A stretch of DNA of 13,825 nt from Euperipatoides rowelli. Its lineage: Eukaryota; Onychophora; Udeonychophora; Euonychophora; Peripatopsidae. A program made the translations under genes and the position numbers. The stretch lies in NCBI GenBank assembly GCA_003024985.2, contig PXIH01S0011061.1, one strand, 5' to 3'. Positions 8,786 through 13,825 of the stretch are shown here, one piece after another; positions within the stretch are counted from its first letter, which is position 1, and each line of letters opens with the position of its first letter. Below the pieces are notes generated by a model that saw only the letters and a list, made by a program, of their open reading frames with translations, searched no databases and was not told the DNA's origin.

Positions 8786-8948
8786 CATCTTGGTGAACAA
8801 AATTCCGAACATAATTAGCAAGGGATTGAAAAGTAATATTAGATGGTTCTAAAACAAAAACTCCAGTACTAAAAAAATCGGACCATCTACTAGAAGGCAC
8901 AGCAGAAATTTCTTCACATTGAAATAATTCATCAATATTTCTCAATAA
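8786..8948 (-). CDS. GYG: Glycogenin-like exon B, sugar-binding core
   Basis: The acceptor is ATTTTATTTCAG (AG at 8950-8949) and the donor is GATG|GTAAGT (GT at 8785-8784). The exon is 163 nt, entering in phase 0 and leaving in phase 1. It begins LLRNIDELF, which directly continues the DVDSL of the previous exon, exactly as DADTLVLANIDDLF runs in glycogenin. Further on, EEISAVPSSRWSDFFSTGVF aligns with [20 protein letters not shown], followed by VLEPSNITFQSL. The Asp of the family APDPGW segment is Ser here, and the Asn of NSG is Ser; both lie in the donor-sugar pocket of the family. The exon ends in HQD, which aligns with the segment just before the family GGDQG loop. Confidence 0.87.
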
Positions 8949-9586
8949 CTGAAATAAAATAAAAGGATTTCAATTATTACTTTATTAAATTGGTTTTATT
9001 TGACTAAATTATTTCAAATCGCATTCTAATTTCTATAGATGCATATTTATTTTTCATAAGTGGATAATATGTTGCCACCTGTCTTAAAATCATAAGATAA
9101 TCGGCTGGATTGAAGCCATTGCTTACATTCATAATAATGAAAATTGAAATTTTTAACGCAAATTAATTTAAACAGAACATTATTTGTACATCGCTCACTA
9201 ATAGATATTTCCTTTTTCTTCATGCTCTAAAAATGTACACAAATATGACTGATAAATGGGAAAGAATAAACTGACTGTCCATGTCCAGTCCAAGTGTGGA
9301 CAATATTTTTTTCATTCCTACATTAGATTACGGAATCAAAGCATTAAGAATCTTGGCTGGAGTACAGTTTAAGTGTTAAACCTTGCAAATCACGATTATA
9401 ACGTGTTTGTTATTCACACATTTAGCCTACTTATCCAGAATAGTCATCAATCCGCTTATTTGCAATCAATAAAATACTTTTAATCCAGAGACAAACACTT
9501 TTCCTTTAGATATTTCACTATTTATTTGCACATCTCAATACTTATAATTATGATTACACGTCACAAGAAAAGATTGGCAAAAGTCA

Positions 9587-9625
9587 ATAATATACTTCTA
9601 TTGACTTATGCTTTGAACTACTATG
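9587..9625 (+). repeat. 39-bp direct repeat, copy 1
   Basis: ATAATATACTTCTATTGACT followed by TATGCTTTGAACTACTATG. The same 39 bp recurs at 9964-10002 with a single difference (TATGC against TGTGC), 377 bp away. The near identity implies a fairly recent duplication. Confidence 0.85.
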
Positions 9626-9963
9626 GCCATAAAAATGATCACAATATACAACAGGCAACTTCCGTCATTACCATGTGGGATCAAGAAAACAAAATTCCAC
9701 CTGGATACTAAAGATAAATTATTCACAATAAAAATAATATTAAAAACTCCCTCTATGTAATGTTATAACTAGTTTGGTAAAAAAAAAATCTATAATTATA
9801 AACTATGATATTGAACAAAAAAAATTACATTGCTTCATTTCAATGTTTTCCTCGAATGACAGAGAAAAAATAATAATAATAAAACATAAAACATCGATCC
9901 TGTTAATTACTATTATATTTTTTGTTGTACTTAATGTTTGGCGTATTGTTTTAGAGTTGGAGC

Positions 9964-10002
9964 ATAATATACTTCTATTGACTTGTGCTTTGAACTACTA
10001 TG
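9964..10002 (+). repeat. 39-bp direct repeat, copy 2
   Basis: Second copy of the 9587-9625 repeat, differing at one base. It lies about 100 bp inside the right arm of the inverted pair, while copy 1 lies directly beside the left arm. Confidence 0.85.
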
Positions 10003-11374
10003 ATATTCATGTCTGAGTTAGAGTAAGGTTAGGGATCGTTTACTAAAATCATAGCAATAATAAACATCGAGCTGGCAGCCATCTTGGGAGATCCGTAAAC
10101 GGAACTTTTGCCAATCTTTTCTTAGTTTGAGTTATTCAGGCAACATTCAAATTCCTGCAATAACTTGTTTTTGCATAAATTTCTGAAGAAAATCTCTTAT
10201 ATGACCAGCACTGGTGAAAACCATATCTTCAGCTTCTTCAGCTTCAAGCCTTTTAGACAGAAATTATATAAGAACTATATTAGAGGGATTTATCATCTCT
10301 CACCCATATTTGTTGGTTATTATAGGATTAGTTTTATCATCTTCCTTTTTTTTTGGGGGGGGGGGAGGGGGTTAGAGAATACTAATTTTCTTTCCTTATT
10401 TGATGTCAGAGAATGCACACTATGGAAACATCTGCCTTTTAAAATTAAGAATTTATCAGTACCAATGGCCACATTGTTTGGCTAATATTCTGAGAGTTTA
10501 AATCAATATACACTTAAGTTTAATTTAATTATTAAGTAAATACATAAGGTAATATTTACAACTATGGATACAATATAATCTAAAATAAAATCAAAAGTAG
10601 CCTACTGCCCTCTGCTATACTGTATTACTTTATAGATAAATGTAATAGGGTATCTTGAGGGTAGATTTTATAGTACCTTAATTTAGATAAAGGTTTTAAT
10701 ATTTACATTCTATTATTACAATAAATCAGATCTTTCTTTTTCAGGTGAGTTCTGATTTATTTCAAAATTATTAATGAATTTAATATAATGTCTTCTATCA
10801 GGGACAAATGTCCTCTACCCAGGTGACAATGCCTCTATTGTGTTATTAGCAGCAAAAACATTCTTATAACATGTAATTAGCTCACCCAATTTATCCACAT
10901 GCAAGAGTTTGTGTCCTTCCTTGACTAGGCTCCAATAATCTAATCTTGACAAGGTTCATGGTCAGAAGGAATTTAGAACCATTGATTTATTTATTATTTC
11001 CACTAGTTTTAGTAGTTTTGGATGGCCAGTTACCATTCTTTCAAATATTTAATAGTGTTGGATAATTATGTTTAGTGTGTTAACAAATATTGTTTTGAAA
11101 ATTATTTAATGGACCGTTGTAATTAAAATTAAGACAAATTCACTCAAATATTTACTATTATATTTTAAAATGGCCATAATAAAGCATTTACTATACTATA
11201 TATTGAGATCCTCCAATATAAGCTTTCTTTCTCCCAAACTACCACATATGAAATGTTTACACATGAAAGTGATCCTTAGTTATCCTACTTTTAAATGTAT
11301 ATAAACATTTCATGCAAAACTATATCCAATTTATTAAATATTGAAAATAGTACAAAATGGCATTTTCACAGTCT

Positions 11375-11424
11375 CCCCCCCCCCCCCTCGGGGTAATACC
11401 GTGGTGTGTGTGGGGGGGGGGGGG
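11375..11424. repeat. C13 ... G13 self-complementary homopolymer pair
   Basis: A run of 13 C (11375-11387) is followed 24 bp later by a run of 13 G (11412-11424). The two can pair as a GC-only stem. Such runs are prone to polymerase slippage, so their lengths may be sequencing-sensitive. Confidence 0.75.
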
Positions 11425-11763
11425 AAACCGTACCATGTTGCTAAATATTTTTTGTTTAATTAGTCCTTTTGACACGTAATATGGTGTAGATTTTAACTGA
11501 TAATTTTTTTTTTTTTTTTGGTTGATTGATGTTTATATATTGCAATTTCATTTTTATCCTGTATTGATTAATATGGTGAGTTCAGTCTTTATAATACTTT
11601 ATGTTATTTAATTGATATTTGTAAGGGGGGGGGGAAGGTTTATGTTTGAACTAACGTTAATATTTGATGTTTTTTTTTTATCTTTTTCTGTAAATACAGT
11701 ATATGACGTTTATATTATAGTGTAATTTTGCATATAGTTTGTGTAATAAGACACAAGTCTTTC

Positions 11764-11781
11764 CTAACTCTTCAGAGTTAG
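11764..11781. repeat. Small hairpin
   Basis: CTAACTC-TTCA-GAGTTAG is a 7-bp perfect stem with a 4-base loop. An AT-rich imperfect palindrome (AAATTAAATTT then an A run then TTAAATTA) follows directly. It lies inside the 11375-12310 relic. No T-run terminator logic applies in this eukaryotic setting. Confidence 0.4.
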
Positions 11782-12938
11782 TTAAGTTAAATTAAATTTA
11801 AAAAAAAAATTAAATTAGGGAAAACAACACGGTAAGTTTTTTTAAATTAGAAAAAAAAATGAAATTTTAAATTAATTTGAGTTATTTATGAATGAAAATA
11901 ATAATAATAGGGTTAGACCACAGCATTACCCCATTTGTGAAACACAGTTTTACCCCCATTTGTGTTTCGAATATTAATTTATATGTAGCAGGCAAACCGT
12001 TTATCTTAATGAAGTAAACTATACATGAAAGCATTCTCTAAACACTACCGTTTAAGAATATATTTGACTAAAAGTTATTGAAAAAAAAAAATAACTGCTT
12101 AAGCCAAAAAATAACAAGAAATATTTGATTTTTCGTTTTTCCACTCTTGCATATTTATAAAAAAAAATTTCAAGATTCTTTATATCAATTATTTGTACAT
12201 ATTGCACCAGAACAGGGGAGTACTAGATATATTTATTAATTATATCATGTTAATATGAAATATTTGATGCGTGGTTTTACCTTGATGCGCGGTTTCCCCC
12301 CACTTCCCCTAATAAGTTTTGTGCAATCAATTCCTTCTTTTTAGAAATGCATTATTCAAAATTATCTCTACATCCATGCATCTAAAATGGCCACATTCAT
12401 ATGCCTACAAAGTGGAATACACAATATTCTTATTTGGGATGATATGTCATGAGGCATAAATTCTTTTTACTCCATGGATATTTTGAGGTTTAGCCTTTAA
12501 TCTGGCATGGTATAAACTTATTCTGGTTCATGGACCTTGTCAGGATTTTCCTGTATGGTAGTTGGGAAGAGACAAATTCCTGTGTGTCATTTTAGATTAG
12601 CCATAAGTTGGCTTTATGGTGATTGGTTCATTGGAAGATGAGAACTTAAATTTACAAATGACATATCTTTTTTATTATTATTTTGAAACTGCTTTTCTTT
12701 TTTTTTTGTTCAACAATAAATTAGTTGGAAAGGCTCTAGTATTAACAAAATATAAATTGTAATAAAAGTTGGATCTGGAAAGTGTGATTTTGGGTCATGT
12801 TTTTTTTTATAACTTAATAATTTAGTAAACAATTTACTCCAACTCATTATTTTTGTTTTTAATATGTTTGTGACTTAACTAGCTGAATAGACTTTCTCTC
12901 CCTTACTCAAATATCACTCTAATAAAGCTTATACTTAC

Positions 12939-13101
12939 CAAACTATCAACATCTAGATAAACACATTTTTGAAATTGTACCAAAGACCAAGCATGGATTT
13001 TAACGAATGCTTCCCAACAAAATTCAGTAACAGCTCTATGAGGAAAACATTCTTCTTTTTTTACTGTAACTACTCTGTCATAGACTTCATTCAAACATGT
13101 T
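12939..13101 (-). CDS. GYG: Glycogenin-like exon A (first exon in window), DxD motif
   Basis: The acceptor is a T10 tract followed by AATATAG, with AG at 13103-13102. The donor is TTTG|GTAAGT, with GT at 12938-12937. The 163-nt exon enters in phase 2 (one base completes a split codon) and then reads 54 codons, leaving in phase 0. The peptide runs from CLNEVYDRVV through EAFVKIHAWSL to KCVYLDVDSL. The family equivalent is FDEVI...[23 protein letters not shown]. DVD is the DxD motif that binds Mn2+ and the UDP-sugar, and both aspartates are present. The preceding exon, which should carry the UDP-binding N-terminus, is not visible before 13825. No ATG is expected here because the exon is internal. 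Confidence 0.87.
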
Positions 13102-13825
13102 CTATATTAAAAAAAAAACTGATTAATTTAAGAAATAAACAAATAGTAGTTCTTTAATTTTTTTTAATTTTGAAAAATACTCAAACCTTGCAACATCACC
13201 ATATAAAACTAATATTAACAAGCTGTTAATAGTGCCACAGTTTGATCTTTCACATACCAATCATATTGTAGATGAGTTCACTAAAGCTAAATGGTTTTAA
13301 CATATAGTTGCCTGAAGCCTTTTCCCAGAACTGTACACCTCTGGCCTGAGCTTATTTCATGCAATTTTGACATTTCCGAATAAAAGTCTTAAAAAACAAA
13401 CTGTGCCTTTATTTTAGAAGATAAGTGTATAAAACTATACATTTTCTGAAACCTTATTAAATTTGCTTTAAATTTTATTTTCGTGTTTAATTTATCTTTT
13501 AGAATATTGATATTATGACTTTAAGTTTTAGGAAGAAAAAATTAAAATCAATTTTTTAAACAAACATTCAATTTTGATAAAAAATTTGACTATTAAAACA
13601 TTATATTATTATAAAAACATTGCTACAATATTAAAGTACATCTTATTTCCTTTAAAATAAGCTATTAAATATTGCTGTATGCTAAACAAGAGCTTAGATA
13701 TATGATCATTTTAAAAATAAGGATTTATCTATTTATAGCTCAATAACTAAATAAACATTTGCTTGTTGTTTTCATTAAAATTAATTTGAAGACATATTTT
13801 GCCATAATATTATAATAGAAAAAAA
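13102..13825 (-). other. Upstream intron of the glycogenin-like gene (partial), no exon seen
   Basis: This is the 3' end of the intron before exon A and ends in a T10 tract and ATAG. I searched the minus strand for the expected upstream glycogenin segment (the N-terminal beta-alpha UDP-binding unit with its ALVLGxSL-like helix) and found nothing convincing. The rest is AT-rich filler. Confidence 0.5.

Larger units (their letters stand above)
9565..10123. repeat. 20-bp perfect inverted repeat pair, 559 bp span
   Basis: AAGAAAAGATTGGCAAAAGT at 9565-9584 is exactly the reverse complement of 10104-10123. No clear target-site duplication flanks the pair. Together with the direct repeat just inside it, this suggests a transposon or rearranged repeat cluster. 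No coding sequence is recognised inside. Confidence 0.75.
11375..12310. mobile_element. Probable DNA-transposon relic with oppositely oriented subterminal motifs
   Basis: GGGGGGAAACCG at 11419-11430 is matched in reverse complement at 12290-12301. Related GGGG(T)AAxACCGTGG motifs occur forward at the left (11391 and 11421) and in reverse at the right (11918-11933, 11943-11957, 12266-12281 and 12284-12301). On the right, TTGATGCG is duplicated with an 18-bp period, and CATTACCCCATTTGTG is followed by TTTTACCCCCATTTGTG with a period of about 25 bp. Subterminal motifs facing inward from both ends are typical of DNA transposons. The centre is AT-rich with no coding sequence, and the exact ends are uncertain. 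Confidence 0.45.
8949..12938 (-). other. Intron 1 in window of the glycogenin-like gene (3990 bp)
   Basis: Bounded by GTAAGT at the donor and ATTTTATTTCAG at the acceptor. It contains the repeat cluster 9565-10123 and the transposon-like region 11375-12310. The stretches 8949-9564, 10124-11374 and 12311-12938 show no recognisable gene. A G11-A-G5 run lies at 10355-10371. A minus-strand frame open for about 45 codons near 10820-10955 is only weakly coding-like. Confidence 0.8.
680..13101 (-). other. GYG: Glycogenin-like GT8 glycosyltransferase gene, 3' part (four exons, 5' end outside window)
   Basis: Four minus-strand exons join in frame across three GT-AG introns to give 232 complete residues and a TAA stop. 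In order the product shows a stretch ending in HAWSLVQFQKCVYLDVDSL, then LLRNIDELF, then STGVFVLEPS, then EEAIINSYFYNW, then a C-terminal helix-rich tail. This order and spacing match glycogenins ([45 protein letters not shown]). Glycogenin is a cytosolic enzyme that adds glucose from UDP-glucose to its own tyrosine to prime glycogen. The first ~55-60 residues of the family are missing, so earlier exons lie beyond position 13825. The frame is intact and the splice sites are good, so this looks like a live gene and not a retrocopy. Several family active-site residues are changed, so priming activity is doubtful. Family assignment rests on motif recognition by eye. Confidence 0.85.

Noticed and set aside
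8613-8852. Plus-strand open frame of 79 codons
   Set aside because: It is AT-rich and partly antisense to exon B; no motif is recognised.
9774-10016. Plus-strand open frame of 80 codons with hydrophobic residues
   Set aside because: It is AT-driven Lys/Ile/Asn composition and includes one copy of the 39-bp direct repeat. There is no coding evidence.
10165-10485. Plus-strand open frame of 106 codons
   Set aside because: It reads through a T-run and a G11 run (FFLFFWGGGRG), has no recognisable domain, and lies inside an intron of the opposite-strand gene.
10820-10955. Minus-strand stretch reading LVKEGHKLLHVDKLGELITC
   Set aside because: It is somewhat coding-like but only about 45 codons, with stops on both sides and no family match. 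I could not separate it from chance.
11375-11424. C13/G13 pair as a rho-independent-type terminator or regulatory hairpin
   Set aside because: The context is eukaryotic and intronic; homopolymer runs of this kind are common slippage products.
12969-13157. Plus-strand open frame of 62 codons
   Set aside because: It is antisense to the glycogenin-like exon A, which explains it better.

Overview
This looks like a piece of an animal nuclear genome, probably an invertebrate. It is strongly AT-rich, has long poly-A/T tracts and G or C homopolymer runs, and carries long spliceosomal introns with GT-AG borders and many decayed transposons. I see no bacterial operon structure, rRNA, tRNA or CRISPR array. 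The species cannot be fixed from the sequence; the recurring word TAGGCCTA is only a weak hint.

The one gene I can support is on the minus strand and fills most of the window. It is the 3' part of a glycogenin-like glycosyltransferase (GT8 family, GT-A fold). In transcript order its four exons are 13101-12939, 8948-8786, 4959-4845 and 938-680. Every junction keeps the frame (phases 0, 1 and 2), each border fits the splice consensus, and the joined exons read 232 complete residues to a TAA stop. A poly(A) signal lies about 100 bp downstream. The first roughly 55-60 residues, including the UDP-binding N-terminus, must lie in exons beyond 13825. The protein keeps the DxD motif and overall fold but appears to have lost the autoglucosylated tyrosine, the metal-binding histidine and a catalytic aspartate of classical glycogenins.

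The three introns are alike in size (3990, 3826 and 3906 bp) and serve as a transposon graveyard. Intron 3 (939-4844) holds a ~90-bp tandem repeat, a fold-back element (1386-1957), a strong hairpin and a 252-bp MITE with target-site duplication (2728-2979). Intron 2 (4960-8785) holds a 445-bp hAT-like non-autonomous element containing a G-quadruplex motif and a 55-bp minisatellite, a decayed non-LTR reverse transcriptase, a 492-bp internally deleted hAT copy with a perfect 8-bp target-site duplication, and two unidentified coding-like stretches on the minus strand. Intron 1 (8949-12938) holds an array of direct and inverted repeats and a region whose subterminal motifs resemble a DNA transposon.

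I see no new multi-gene system. The most interesting points are the divergent glycogenin-like enzyme, the duplicated 26-codon unit near 8.2 kb, and the well-delimited transposon copies.
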